Source: CAVQND01 sp964653485
GTDB taxonomy: Bacteria > Verrucomicrobiota > Verrucomicrobiia > Limisphaerales > UBA8199
Assembly: GCA_964653485.1 (NCBI GenBank)
Contig: CAZZFF010000015.1
Location: forward strand, 1 to 64,000
Direction of reading: 5' to 3'
Length of the DNA stretch: 64,000 nt
The translations under genes and the position numbers were made by a program. Every line of letters begins with the position of its first letter. Within the stretch, counting starts at the first letter, position 1. Positions 50,076-58,886 of this stretch are shown here, one piece after another. The notes beneath the pieces were generated by a model. The model had not been told where the DNA came from and made no database searches. It saw nothing but the letters and a program-made list of their open reading frames with translations.

Positions 50076-50457
50076 TCATGGCGCTGCCCTGATACTCCTT
50101 AACCTCCCATCCGAGATGCGCAAAGGCCGAAGCCTCGACCACCGAAGATCGAGTTGCCGGACGTAATCACGGTAACAACCCCGGTCCCGAGCGAGCAAGC
50201 GATCGGCAAGTTGTTGCGCGTGCGTGGCAATCAGGAAATCGGGCACCGCGCGGCCCGCTTCCCGCTGCGGTCGAGGCAGGCGCGAAACATCTCGCCCGCG
50301 CCATTTTTCAAAGGGGTCGTCAGCCGATTTTTTCCACGCCACGAGCCAGCCGTACTCGCCTCGGACTTCGAGGGTCTGGCCCGGGGCCAAGAGCGAGTTG
50401 TTCGCACAACTCGCGCGGCAGAGGCGATTGGCCGTCCTTCGTTACAACCGCGGTCAT
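50076..50457 (-). pseudogene. vapBC toxin-antitoxin remnant (frameshifted and internally deleted)
   Basis: Reading the minus strand from ATG at 50457 gives MTAVVTKDGQSPLPRELCEQ LALGPG, a SpoVT/AbrB-type VapB antitoxin start. A one-base frameshift in the C/G run at about 50377-50387 moves to another frame, where the text continues QTLEVRGEYGWLVAWKKSAD, DPFEKWRGRD. A few residues later the C-terminal PIN-domain part of VapC appears directly (AGRAVPDFLIATHAQQLADR, LLARDRGCYRDYV), containing a PIN catalytic Asp. The front two thirds of vapC are missing. So this is an antitoxin with one frameshift, joined by deletion to a toxin tail. Confidence 0.8.
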
Positions 50458-50511
50458 GGCTGCAATGTACCGCCGCGGGCGGCATTGACAAGCCTCGTTC
50501 CATTCGGGCAA

Positions 50512-50601
50512 TGGCGGAAGGGAGAGGATTCGAACCTCCGGTAGGGTTACCCCTACGCCTGATTTCGAGTCAGGTGCCTTTAACCACTCAGCCACCCTTC
50601 C
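50512..50601 (-). tRNA. tRNA-Ser(CGA)
   Basis: On the minus strand: acceptor GGAAGGG (50601-50595) with CCCTTCC (50522-50516), discriminator G, and encoded CCA (50514-50512). The anticodon arm CTGACTCGAAATCAG gives anticodon CGA. A long variable arm (GTAGGGGTAACCCTAC) is as expected for a class II tRNA-Ser, and the T-loop is GGTTCGAATCC. Confidence 0.95.
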
Positions 50602-50715
50602 CGCCGTTGATTATCAATGACTTACAGCGACTTCAAAATTGCTGGTTCTTGCTTTGTGGCCCGCGGATTTCGACTGTGAACAATCCGAAAGAAACACCAG
50701 CCCCGCCGCAACATG

Positions 50716-50967
50716 TCAGCAACGGTTATTATTATGCCTGAATAACGGCAAACGGCAAGATTTCTTCTGTCGTGGTATTTCGCGCGGCCGCCCCGTCACC
50801 CACCGAGGTGTTGCCGCGCGCATAAATCCACACACCGCCAACTGGGCCGGGTTGGCCGGATACCGGTGCATTAGATCGGCAGCGAACGCTTCGAGTCCCC
50901 TGAGGTCAAGTTGACCCCGCACTTCCAAGTCGAATGCCTCACACGCTCGATCCAGCGGTTCCATCAT
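50716..50967 (-). CDS. hypothetical protein or gene remnant
   Basis: An 83-residue frame starting MMEPLDRACEAFDLEVRGQL. The first 60 residues have protein-like composition (RGLEAFAADLMHRYPANPAQ, LAVCGFMRAATPRW); the last 20 are basic and random-looking. No family recognised. It could be a truncated gene in a zone of remnants. The 404 bases after it (50968-51371) hold a 37-residue ATG frame at 51020-51133 (MDFSLSRGASDEHTLHW) but nothing I can assign. Confidence 0.3.
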   Translation of the reverse strand: MMEPLDRACEAFDLEVRGQLDLRGLEAFAADLMHRYPANPAQLAVCGFMRAATPRWVTGRPREIPRQKKSCRLPLFRHNNNRC

Positions 50968-51371
50968 TCATGCCGCAAGCCTAGTGTGGTGTCCCCGAAA
51001 TAGCTATACATTTGCGGCAATGGATTTTTCACTCAGCCGAGGCGCGAGCGACGAGCATACCCTTCATTGGCGCCAAGGCGAACGCTTTGATTCTGATCAA
51101 GACAAGCGGGAATTGTTTTGGCGGCCGCTGTAACGGTCATCCTCGAGGGACCAACACCCTATTCCTCGGGCCCATCCAAGTCACCGCGTCTTCCAGGCCC
51201 GCTTCGTGCAGGGTCTCAAGCACGACGCTGTCGATCACGGAGACCGTGGCGCGGGCGCAATCAAGCGGTTCCGGCGGCGCGGACGCGCTGCTCTTCCTTG
51301 CGTTCGAAGGCCGTTAGGCAGGACTTGGGTTCCCGGTTGCCCCGCGGGAGCGGAGGTGAGACAGTGGCGGC

Positions 51372-52076
51372 GTGAAAGCGAACTTGAAACCAGCCAACTC
51401 AAAAGCGCGGGCCTTGCTAAAAAAGTTGCAGGCCCTGGCCGAGCGGGGAATCGACGGCGAGAAAACCTCGGCTCAACGGAAAGTCGCCCGGCTCAAAGCC
51501 CGGCTCGACTTCAGCGCGCCGGACCCCGCGGAGACACCGGATTTGTTTCTTGGCAGTTTCAAACGTTCGTCCACGGCAAGGCGGATTTCCTCCTTCGGCC
51601 GCAACGAGTTTGATGTCGCGAATTCCGTGAAGTGGGCTATCGAATCGGCATCCGGAATCCGATGCTTGTTCCGGGACGGCGATCTGCTGGCCGAAGCGAC
51701 GCCAAGCACGGCAAACCGGCTGACGGAAATCGCCGTTCACATCGCCAACAGCTTCCGCACCCTCCTTGACACATTCAGCGCGGTGGACGGCGTGAACGTG
51801 GAGGATCGGGGTCTTTTTGTCATGGGGTTGTATGATGGAATGATGAACGAAGTGCGCAACGTCGGGCAACCCCTGCCGAACCGGGCCAGTCGGACCAAAA
51901 AGCCCAGGGGGAAGAAGCGTGCCGTGTCCAGCGGCGCCAGCCTCCATATCCACCCCTATACCGTGGCCCTGAGCCTTGGCAAACAGATTCGTTTCTCCGC
52001 GCCCTTGGAGCACATCGCGGCTGAATTGGAGGGCGTTATGCGGAAGCGTTTGACTCAGGAAGGAGTTGAACCCTGA
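51372..52076 (+). CDS. DUF2786-like protein, possibly mobile-element derived
   Basis: A 234-residue protein beginning at a GTG (51372). The N-terminal helix pair (ARALLKKLQALAERGIDGEK, TSAQRKVARLKARL) resembles the DUF2786 start seen in phage- and plasmid-borne genes. The middle (FGRNEFDVANSVKWAIESAS, RLTEIAVHIANSFRTLLDTF) is mixed alpha/beta, and the tail has a basic linker (TKKPRGKKRAVSSG). No catalytic motif is recognised. Its 3' end overlaps the stump of a truncated kinase gene on the other strand, suggesting it arrived by insertion there. Confidence 0.6.
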   Translation: MKANLKPANSKARALLKKLQALAERGIDGEKTSAQRKVARLKARLDFSAPDPAETPDLFLGSFKRSSTARRISSFGRNEFDVANSVKWAIESASGIRCLFRDGDLLAEATPSTANRLTEIAVHIANSFRTLLDTFSAVDGVNVEDRGLFVMGLYDGMMNEVRNVGQPLPNRASRTKKPRGKKRAVSSGASLHIHPYTVALSLGKQIRFSAPLEHIAAELEGVMRKRLTQEGVEP

Positions 52077-52399
52077 TGGGCGGGAAAGGTCGCGAAAACA
52101 TCAGCCGTGGGAGCGGAGCCCTTCGCCGAGCACGGATTGGTCTGGCGCGCCTTGTACACCGCGCCCATGCCGCCCTTGCCCAGGAGGGCCAGTATCTCGA
52201 GTTGGGGGAACAAGGGGGCCAACTCGGCCACGCGAGACGGCTCGAAAGGGTGTGCCGCGGCTCCGGTCAGGGTGTCCGCCGCGGCGCCCTGCCGCAGCAG
52301 GCAGGCCGGGCAAATGCCTGCCAGCGCCCCGGCCGGCAGCCGCGCCCCGCATCTGGTGCAATTCTGAGACGTGGCCGGATTCACTTCATTGTCATCCAT
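52055..52399 (-). pseudogene. truncated zinc-ribbon Ser/Thr protein kinase
   Basis: From a good start (AAGGGAGGT then ATG at 52399) the frame gives a zinc ribbon (NCTRCGARLPAGALAGICPA CLL), then AELAPLFPQLEILALLGKGG MGAVYKARQ. That is the Gly-rich loop of the eukaryotic-like kinases so common in these phyla. Homology stops there, about residue 85 (near 52150); the remaining residues are unrelated, and the rest of the kinase is missing. The break point lies beside the DUF2786-like gene. A TGTAAC-containing stretch about 45 bases upstream may be an ECF-type -35. Confidence 0.8.
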
Positions 52400-52562
52400 A
52401 CCTCCCTTCAGAGGCGAAACCGAGAGAATGTTACAGTAAATCTCGATCCGAAAAAGCCCTTCACTCGGTCCGCTGTCAAAGGTCGGGTGGTGTCACGTGA
52501 ATGAAGGCAAAACGAGCCAAATGCATCGAGTAGCCGACAGCAATTACACGATTATTGGACTT

Positions 52563-53204
52563 TCATGCTTTCATCAACGGCCCACCGGAAGAACTCTCCC
52601 TCAGGAACGCCACGACCATCTTGGTGCATGCTTGCGCCCACCGTTGGATTTCCGCCGGAGAATGAACCTGAGTTGTCAACTTCTCGGCCAGCGATCTGAC
52701 AGTCAGGGAAAGAAACTGTGCCAGGAACCGCCTCTGGGCGTGCGAAGCATGAGGCAGGATTTCCTCCAGAAAACCGAGCATCGCCAAAAACACACGGTCG
52801 GCTATTGCACGAAAATCGTCCGTATCCTCCACAACAAGCCCGGTTTCTGCGATGGCTTTGCGCAAGTCCGCCTCCTCCAATTCAGATTTGAAGAACTGCA
52901 CAATCATCCGTTTCAGGCGGTCAAGCGGGGGCATTTTCATGTCCGCGAGGGTGTCGAGAGTGCTTCGCGAAGTCTCCGTCCACTCCAGACGCTGGATTTC
53001 GAACAGAATTGCATCTTTATTGGGAAAGTACTGGTAAAGCGACCCCACGCTGATGCCGACGGCCTCCGCGACATGGACCGTGGTAAAGTGTCTGCCGCCC
53101 TGGCGCTTCAGAACACGAATAGCGCCGGACAAAATGTCGTCCACCATTTGCTTGGAACGCTTCTGAACGGGCGTTTTACGGGGTGATGTTCTGATTCTCT
53201 TCAT
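52563..53204 (-). CDS. TetR-family transcriptional regulator
   Basis: A 213-residue regulator (ATG at 53204). The N-terminal HTH (about 18-65) reads RSKQMVDDILSGAIRVLKRQ, TTVHVAEAVGISVGSLYQYF and PNKDAILFE, typical TetR. The ligand domain is all-alpha (TLADMKMPPLDRLKRMIVQF, RRFLAQFLSLTVRSLAEKL). It is divergent from an O-methyltransferase gene, and the shared 93-base region contains a palindrome overlapping the methyltransferase promoter. It probably represses that gene and is relieved by an unknown small molecule. Confidence 0.9.
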   Translation of the reverse strand: MKRIRTSPRKTPVQKRSKQMVDDILSGAIRVLKRQGGRHFTTVHVAEAVGISVGSLYQYFPNKDAILFEIQRLEWTETSRSTLDTLADMKMPPLDRLKRMIVQFFKSELEEADLRKAIAETGLVVEDTDDFRAIADRVFLAMLGFLEEILPHASHAQRRFLAQFLSLTVRSLAEKLTTQVHSPAEIQRWAQACTKMVVAFLRESSSGGPLMKA

Positions 53205-53230
53205 GGCGCGAGGCTGCTTCGCAACGCGAA

Positions 53231-53259
53231 TTGGCAATGCGAATAAACATTCGTATACT
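53231..53259 (+). promoter_or_regulatory. promoter with embedded TetR operator
   Basis: TTGGCA (53231-53236), a 17-base spacer and TATACT (53254-53259) make a good sigma-70 promoter for the methyltransferase. The imperfect 20-base palindrome at 53237-53256 (core CGAAT-AAAC-ATTCG) fills the spacer and touches the -10. A TetR dimer bound there would block polymerase. Confidence 0.75.
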
Positions 53260-53297
53260 GGATCGCGTTGTATGTTTTTGTCAAATCTCAATACGTT

Positions 53298-53963
53298 ATG
53301 AAGAGTCCTTTGCACACATTGGAAGAAACCAGGGTCGCGATGCTGCTGGAACGGCTTTACGCTGAAGCGGCGGCCAACGACAGCCGGCTGACGCCGCAGA
53401 TCAGGTCGCAAGCCGGCAAACAAGGCGCTATGGATGACCTGAAGCTCGCTCCGATCCTGGACAACGCCTTCATGGCAGTGAATCCCGAGGTGGGAAGGCT
53501 CTTCTATCTCCTGGTGCGGATGCACAAACCGGCACTTATAGTGGAATTCGGCACGTCTCAGGGTGTGTCGGCCATTCACATTGGCTCGGCGCTGCGCGAT
53601 AACGGCTTTGGGCGGCTGATCACGACGGAGCGAAATCCCCGCAAGGTCGAGCGGGCGCGCGGGCACATCGAGGAAGCCGGACTCGCCGATCTGGTGGAAG
53701 TCCGTTGCGGGGATGCTTTTGAGACACTCGTCGGCACGCGCGCGATCGATCTGCTCGTGCTGGACGGCTGGAAAGCGCTTTACCTTCCGCTTCTGAAGCA
53801 GCTTGAGCCGTGCTTATCACCGGGATGTGTAATCGTCGCAGATGATACGACGCTGATGCCGGAAATCCTCGCGGGCTATCTTTCGTATGTTCGGAATCCG
53901 GCGAACGGCTATATCTCAAGTGCGATTCCGATCGATGATGGGCTGGAATTGTCCATGCGGTAG
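53298..53963 (+). CDS. SAM-dependent O-methyltransferase
   Basis: A 221-residue class-I methyltransferase of the catechol-O-methyltransferase-like group. The ATG at 53298 (MKSPLHTLEETRVAMLLERL) is preferred over 53268. SAM-binding features: IVEFGTSQGVSAIHIGSAL, LITTERNPRKVERARGHIEE, VRCGDAFETL and DLLVLDGWKALYLPLLKQL. Acceptors in this family are small phenolics or, for some, amino-sugars. Control by the divergent TetR suggests a role in handling a small aromatic or xenobiotic. Confidence 0.85.
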   Translation: MKSPLHTLEETRVAMLLERLYAEAAANDSRLTPQIRSQAGKQGAMDDLKLAPILDNAFMAVNPEVGRLFYLLVRMHKPALIVEFGTSQGVSAIHIGSALRDNGFGRLITTERNPRKVERARGHIEEAGLADLVEVRCGDAFETLVGTRAIDLLVLDGWKALYLPLLKQLEPCLSPGCVIVADDTTLMPEILAGYLSYVRNPANGYISSAIPIDDGLELSMR

Positions 53964-54035
53964 AGGTTGACTCGCTATGTTGCTCTGGATCACCGCCCTT
54001 CTGCTGCTGGCCAAGGCCGGATGTTGGATGGCCGC

Positions 54036-55598
54036 CTAAAACGGAAAATCCCCGTTTCCCTTTGGCCTTTCAGCCTTGGGTTCCGCGCGCTTCTGAGCCC
54101 GTTCATGGCGGTTAAGGCCCGCCACCGTAATCGCCTTCACCGGCTGCGCCGGGCAGGCGTATTCGCAGGCGCCGCAACCGACGCACAGAGTCTCATCCAC
54201 CTGGGGCAACCGGAGATTGTTGCCGTAAGGAATGGTGTTCGCCGCTTTGGTGGGGCAATGTTCCGAACAGGCCGCGCAATCAGTCCCCTTGGTCTTGACG
54301 ACGCATCGCTCCAGGTCCAGTTGCGCGCAGCCAATCCTGGCGAGCTGCTTGTCAGCCAGGTCGAGCAGGGAAATGGCCCCGTCCGGACAAACTCGGCCGC
54401 ATTCGTTGCATCCGAAGTTGCAAAAGGAGTGCCGGTAATCCAGGCGCGGTTTCATCAGGCCCGTCAGGCCGTATTCGAGAAAGGATGGCCGCAGCACATG
54501 CGTCGGACAGGCGCTCACGCAAAGCTGGCAGGCCGTGCAATGGCTCAAAAACCGAGCCACCCCGCTGGAACCTGGCGGAGAGACGACCCGCGACATCCGC
54601 TCGACGCGCTTTCCCTCCGAGCCCCCGAACCAAAGCCAGCCCCCCATGGCGCCCGCCAGAGACGCGCCGGCCTCGAGGAATTCCCGCCTCCGCGGATCGG
54701 GGACAATCGCGGCGGCGACGGGCGCCGCCTTCGGGCCGCGCTTCCACGCGAGCTTGTAGCTGATGCCATGCTCCTTGCAGACGCCCACGCAATTGAAGCA
54801 AGCAACGCACAGCGAAAAATCGATGGCGCCGGAACGCAAGTCAATACATTGAGACTTGCAGACGCGCAGGCAGTCCCCGCATTTCCGGCACGCGTTCGCG
54901 TCTATCCCCAGGCGGAACGCGCCGCGCGAGGACAGGAAACCGAGCAGCGCGCCAACGGGACACACGGTGTTGCAATACAGCCGCTTTCGCCAGACCACCA
55001 GGATCAGGATCAACACCAGCATCCCGGCGGGCAATGCCAGCGCCCCCACCCCGGCCCATTGGGGTTCCACGCGGTATAGGGCGTCGGTGCCCAGGGCGCC
55101 GGCGGTCTTGACCAGCGCGTTGTTGGCCAGCGTCACCACGGGGCGGAACAGCCCGGACACCATCCGCCCGAACACGCTATAGGGATCGAGAAGCGACAGC
55201 GTAAACCCCGCCCACCCGGCGAGAATGCCCGCAAGGCAGCCCAGGAAAAACACCTGCCGCAGCCGCGGGTAGCCGCGGGAATATACCAATCGCTTTCGCG
55301 TTCCTGGGACCAACCCGGCAACCCTGCCGATCACGTCCTGAAAAATGCCAAGCGGGCAAATGGCGGAGCAATAGACCCGTCCCACGAGGAGCGTCGCCAC
55401 CATCACGACCAACCCGGCAACCGCGAGCGAGGCGCCGGTGAACAGTGCGACCATGGAGGGCACGAACTGGATCGACGCCAGGCGATGCGAAACGGACGCG
55501 GGCACCAGTCCGCGGAAATCCGCGAACGCGCCAAACAAACCGACCAGCACCACCAGCGCCGCCATTGCGCGCACGAACTTCAGCCAATGGCGCCGCAT
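54036..55598 (-). CDS. membrane polyferredoxin (NapH/NosR-like 4Fe-4S protein)
   Basis: A 520-residue membrane iron-sulphur protein. Helices lie at about 8-28, 48-72, 108-135 and 185-205. Two NapH-like CxxxCP sites (YCSAICPLG, YCNTVCPVG) lie after helices. Then follow at least six 4Fe-4S motifs: CRKCGDCLRVCKSQC, CVACFNCVGVC, CTACQLCVSACP, CNFGCNECGRVCP, CAACSEHCP and CVGCGACEYACP. A Tat-like RRREFLEAG in the middle may mark an inverted or fused second part. It passes electrons across or along the membrane. It starts 4 bases after the DUF362 stop. Confidence 0.88.
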   Translation of the reverse strand: MRRHWLKFVRAMAALVVLVGLFGAFADFRGLVPASVSHRLASIQFVPSMVALFTGASLAVAGLVVMVATLLVGRVYCSAICPLGIFQDVIGRVAGLVPGTRKRLVYSRGYPRLRQVFFLGCLAGILAGWAGFTLSLLDPYSVFGRMVSGLFRPVVTLANNALVKTAGALGTDALYRVEPQWAGVGALALPAGMLVLILILVVWRKRLYCNTVCPVGALLGFLSSRGAFRLGIDANACRKCGDCLRVCKSQCIDLRSGAIDFSLCVACFNCVGVCKEHGISYKLAWKRGPKAAPVAAAIVPDPRRREFLEAGASLAGAMGGWLWFGGSEGKRVERMSRVVSPPGSSGVARFLSHCTACQLCVSACPTHVLRPSFLEYGLTGLMKPRLDYRHSFCNFGCNECGRVCPDGAISLLDLADKQLARIGCAQLDLERCVVKTKGTDCAACSEHCPTKAANTIPYGNNLRLPQVDETLCVGCGACEYACPAQPVKAITVAGLNRHERAQKRAEPKAERPKGNGDFPF

Positions 55599-55602
55599 GA
55601 AC

Positions 55603-56532
55603 TCAGGTCAGTTTGAAGCGGCGGATGTCGGCATGGGCTAAATCGCTGGACCCGATCTTCAGTTCAGCCGCAAGTTGGATGTGGGTCACCTTGGCCATCT
55701 CGAATCCCATCGTCTTGGCGCCCGCCGCGTCGACCAGCACCGGGTCCGTCGAAATGAGCATGGTGCGCATCTCCACGCAATCCTCCGCCGATTTCCCGCG
55801 GGGCCCGTTGCGCATCATCGGATGATAGGCGTCCAGAATATTCAGCGTCGGTCTCTTGAGCGTGAGGAAATCGGCTATCGTCTGGTGCAAATCGGTGCGG
55901 TGATAGAACCCGCGATCCCAGATGACGCCCATCAGGTTCTTCATCGCGCCCGTCATCAGGGACCCGCTGTGATGCTTGAGCACAGGCACATTGAAAAAGA
56001 CATCGCTGTCGAGCACGAGGGAATGGACTTTGGCCGTCTTGAGCTTGACGCCTTTCGGGATGGCGACTTCCCGGTAAAGGCTCTCATCCTTGCCGTTGAC
56101 CACGCGGGCGCCGTTCTCCTTGGCGGCCTTCTCGATGCCGCTGGTTTCATAAGTGCGCTGCCACTGATCGCACGTATTGTCAAAAACACTCACCGATTTC
56201 GCCCCCGCGCCAAGGCACAATTTGACCAGGTATCCCACCAGCTCCGGGTCGGTGTTGGCCCCTCCTTCCGGGGTGACATCCCAGCCGATGTTCGGCTTGA
56301 TCACCACCGTCTGGCCCGGCTTGACAAAGGCGCCGATGCCCCCCAACGCCGCCAGGCCCTTGTCGAGCATGGCGCGTCGCGAGCCGTCCCGCAGGGCCAC
56401 CAGCACAGGCCCCTCCCCTCCCCCCGCCGGCCTCGCCGGTTCGTCGGCAAACAAGCCTCCGAGGGGAACCACCGTAAACGAAGCGCCGGCAGCGAGCCCC
56501 GTCTTCAAAAAGGTCCGACGGTTGCTCTTCAT
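55603..56532 (-). CDS. Tat-exported DUF362 protein
   Basis: A 309-residue protein with a Tat signal (MKSNRRTFLKTGLAAGASFT). The DUF362 body has VVIKPNIGWDVTPEGGANTD, AGAKSVSVFDNTCDQWQRTY, VFFNVPVLKHHSGSLMTGAM and KNLMGVIWDRGFYHRTDLHQ. DUF362 proteins are often fused or linked to ferredoxin domains and are thought to bind or handle iron-sulphur electron carriers; the reaction is unknown. It leads an operon with the polyferredoxin. The ATG at 56532 is chosen because of the Tat motif. Confidence 0.9.
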   Translation of the reverse strand: MKSNRRTFLKTGLAAGASFTVVPLGGLFADEPARPAGGGEGPVLVALRDGSRRAMLDKGLAALGGIGAFVKPGQTVVIKPNIGWDVTPEGGANTDPELVGYLVKLCLGAGAKSVSVFDNTCDQWQRTYETSGIEKAAKENGARVVNGKDESLYREVAIPKGVKLKTAKVHSLVLDSDVFFNVPVLKHHSGSLMTGAMKNLMGVIWDRGFYHRTDLHQTIADFLTLKRPTLNILDAYHPMMRNGPRGKSAEDCVEMRTMLISTDPVLVDAAGAKTMGFEMAKVTHIQLAAELKIGSSDLAHADIRRFKLT

Positions 56533-56666
56533 ACGAAAAGGAAAAACAGAGTGGGAACCACTGATCATAATCAGGTGAGACGGCATTCCTGAATCTCGTA
56601 TTCACGGATTGGCAATACTCCCCGGAGGACTGGCCCGGATATTCCATTGCCCCGCCGGACGTCCCA

Positions 56667-56731
56667 TTGACACCGCGGCTTCAGCCCGGTGTAAAAAGCC
56701 CCCCGGGCCTCTGCAACCGTTTCAACGGTTT
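56667..56731 (-). repeat. 65-base REP-like element, copy B
   Basis: Reverse complement of the element at 27296-27360: both palindromic arms conserved with one change each, central 22 bases diverged. Confidence 0.8.
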
Positions 56732-56888
56732 CGCCGGCACCGCGCGATGCCGAATACGTCGAGCCTGCGCCGGAACGCCGGCTTCAGCCGGCAGATTTCG
56801 GGGGTTCCTGGGCCGCTGCCGCATAAATACGGCGCTCCGCGCGAGCTTGATGCAGCCCTGTCGAGCCTTTGGGGAGCAACAAAACCAC

Positions 56889-56917
56889 TTGACCCCTCTT
56901 TCGCGTTGTCCTGTAAT
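56889..56917 (+). promoter_or_regulatory. sigma-70-like promoter of the exported nitroreductase
   Basis: TTGACC (56889-56894), a 17-base spacer and TGTAAT (56912-56917). The predicted start is about 4 bases before the ATG at 56928, so the message would be almost leaderless. Confidence 0.6.
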
Positions 56918-56927
56918 CGGCTCCCGA

Positions 56928-57572
56928 ATGAAACAGAGCACCCGATTAACACCGGCCCTTTGCCTGCTCCTTGCCGCGCTCCTCACCGGCGGCCTTTTTG
57001 CCCAGGACATCAGCCTGCCCGCGCCCCAAAAGACGGGAGGAATGCCCCTCATGGACGCGCTGGCGAAACGGTCCACCTCGAGGGCTTTTGATTCCAAAGA
57101 CCTGCCGGCCGAGCAAATTTCCAGCCTGCTTTGGGCGGCCTTCGGCATCAATCGAGCCGACGGCAAACGCACAGCCCCCTCCGCCAACAACAAACAGGCA
57201 ACCGATATCTACGTGCTCCTCAAGGGCGGCGCCTACCTTTACGACGCCAAGGCGAACAAACTCGACCTGGTCCTCGCGGAAGACATCCGGAAGCTCGGCG
57301 GCACGCAGGACTTCGTAGCCAACGCGCCGGTAACCCTGGTCTTTGTGACCGACCTCTCCAAGATGGGCGATGGGACCGCGGAGTCCAAGAGGAACACCGC
57401 CAACGTGAACGTCGGCTACATCTCCCAAAACGTGTACCTGTTCTGCGCCTCGGAAGGGTTGGCGACCGGGGCAAGGGGGTCAGTGGACCGGGCGGCCCTT
57501 GGCTCAAGAATGAAACTCCGCCCCGACCAACTGATCATCCTGGCGCAGTCGGTGGGGCATCCAAAACCCTAA
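56928..57572 (+). CDS. exported nitroreductase-family flavoprotein
   Basis: A 214-residue protein with a signal peptide (MKQSTRLTPALCLLLAALLT, cut near FAQD). The nitroreductase/SagB-like fold begins at about 40: LMDALAKRSTSRAFDSKDLP (FMN-phosphate Arg/Ser), ISSLLWAAFGINRADGKRTA, PSANNKQATDIYVLLKGGAY, and ends YISQNVYLFCASEGLATGAR with IILAQSVGHPKP. These use FMN and NAD(P)H; an exported member needs another electron source, which the divergent DUF362/polyferredoxin operon could give. That link is inference. Confidence 0.88.
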   Translation: MKQSTRLTPALCLLLAALLTGGLFAQDISLPAPQKTGGMPLMDALAKRSTSRAFDSKDLPAEQISSLLWAAFGINRADGKRTAPSANNKQATDIYVLLKGGAYLYDAKANKLDLVLAEDIRKLGGTQDFVANAPVTLVFVTDLSKMGDGTAESKRNTANVNVGYISQNVYLFCASEGLATGARGSVDRAALGSRMKLRPDQLIILAQSVGHPKP

Positions 57573-57776
57573 GAGGAAACCGACGGGCGAATAAGGGTCC
57601 CGCTTGCCCGCGGGCTGCGAATCGCCTCTTTCCCGCGCTGCAACAGCCCACCCCCCTCGGAGGAGTCGAATAACGCCTTCTCCCGGTTCTTCGCGTCTCT
57701 GCGTTTTCACCGCCTTCTTGCAACTCCATTTTTTGTCCGGTCTGGCCCGGCGGCGGGTTTATACTCCTGAACGAAG

Positions 57777-58290
57777 ATGACTGAAACGCAGACATTGCTC
57801 GCGGAATACGTTGAAAGCGGCTCGGACGGGGCGTTTCGCGAATTGGCCGCGCGCTACGTCAACCTGGTCTATTCGATCGCGCTCCGGCTGCTGGGCGGGG
57901 ACACTCATTGGGCGGAAGATGTCACCCAGACCGTGTTTGTGCGCCTCTCCCACAACGCCCGCAGGCTAGCGCGCGAGTCCTCGCTCGGCGGGCGGTTGCA
58001 CCGGGAGACGTGTTTTGCGGCCGGCAAGAGCCTGTGCTCCGAGCGCCGCCGCCGCGCACAGGGAACTGCTGCGACTGCGCGGTGAAATCGGCCTGCTGGG
58101 GCGGATTGCGGACGAAGCGGATGAACTCCGGGCGATGAACCGGCATCTCACGGTCTCCGGCGCCAACTCCGCCCGGACACCGTCTGCGCCGCCGCCCGAC
58201 GCCGCGATCCTGGCCCATTGGCCAAAAGCCCAACTTGCCTTCGCTGGTTACGCCGACCCAGCCTCGGCGCTACACACTCCCGGCCAAACA
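57777..58290 (+). pseudogene. broken ECF-like sigma factor
   Basis: The first frame (57777-58085) gives MTETQTLLAEYVESGSDGAF, RELAARYVNLVYSIALRLLG and WAEDVTQTVFVRLSHNARRL, a clear sigma region 2 of the verrucomicrobial ECF type. It then loses homology at SERRRRAQ. A second frame (from about 58050) resumes with HRELLRLRGEIGLLGRIADE and, further on, WPKAQLAFAGYADPASALHT, a tail typical of the same long sigma-factor family. Region 4 is missing. So the gene is deleted and frameshifted. Confidence 0.7.
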
Positions 58291-58886
58291 CGACCGGTGC
58301 CCGTCTATCGAGCCGATCGCTGCAGGACACCGACCGCCACGCTAAACCGGGGCCTATGGACGAAGCCAAAGCGCCCGCCGTCCCGGATTGTGGCCGGTCC
58401 TTGCCGCCGTTCGGTTCTTCAACACCTTTCTCGCCTCCACTCCATCGGTCCGGTTGCTCCGCGCAGGCTTCCCGCCAGCAAGCTGATCAGTCGCCAGGCT
58501 GATGCTCCGCCGCCCTCCGCTCCGTCTTTCCCGGCTGGCGCTTGCTCGCCCACCGGGTCGTTGTTTCTCAGGGACCACGTGAAGAAACAAACTCCCCGGT
58601 GGTCGGGGCAGAACTGAAAGGCTATATGAAGAATCAAACTCCACGAAACCCCGCCACCCAGGCCCCGGACAGATTTCCCCCGTCGCCGAGCCTCGCCGGC
58701 TTTTACGCTCCCTGCTACCCCGCACCGCGAGACACGCCAAGACCCGGCTTCCCAGGAAGACGCTCCCTCGTATTAATTGTGTCGCTTTCGCCCAGTCACC
58801 CCGCGCTCGCCAAGCCTTGCCTCAGCCTCCCGCCCTATCTGCCGCTTCCGACCCCGCCGCCGCCAAAACCGCCCACGCGCAGACGC
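58291..58886. other. gene-free stretch after the sigma remnant
   Basis: About 600 bases. The frames are Pro/Ser/Arg-rich with no family signal, consistent with decayed DNA from the sigma-factor gene or its neighbour. No RNA gene or promoter recognised. Confidence 0.5.

Larger units (their letters stand above)
56533..56927. other. regulatory/repeat gap between DUF362 and nitroreductase
   Basis: Holds copy B of the 65-base REP-like element (56667-56731), a further small palindrome (GCCGGCTTCAGCCGGC at about 56771-56786) and the nitroreductase promoter. No gene. Confidence 0.6.
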
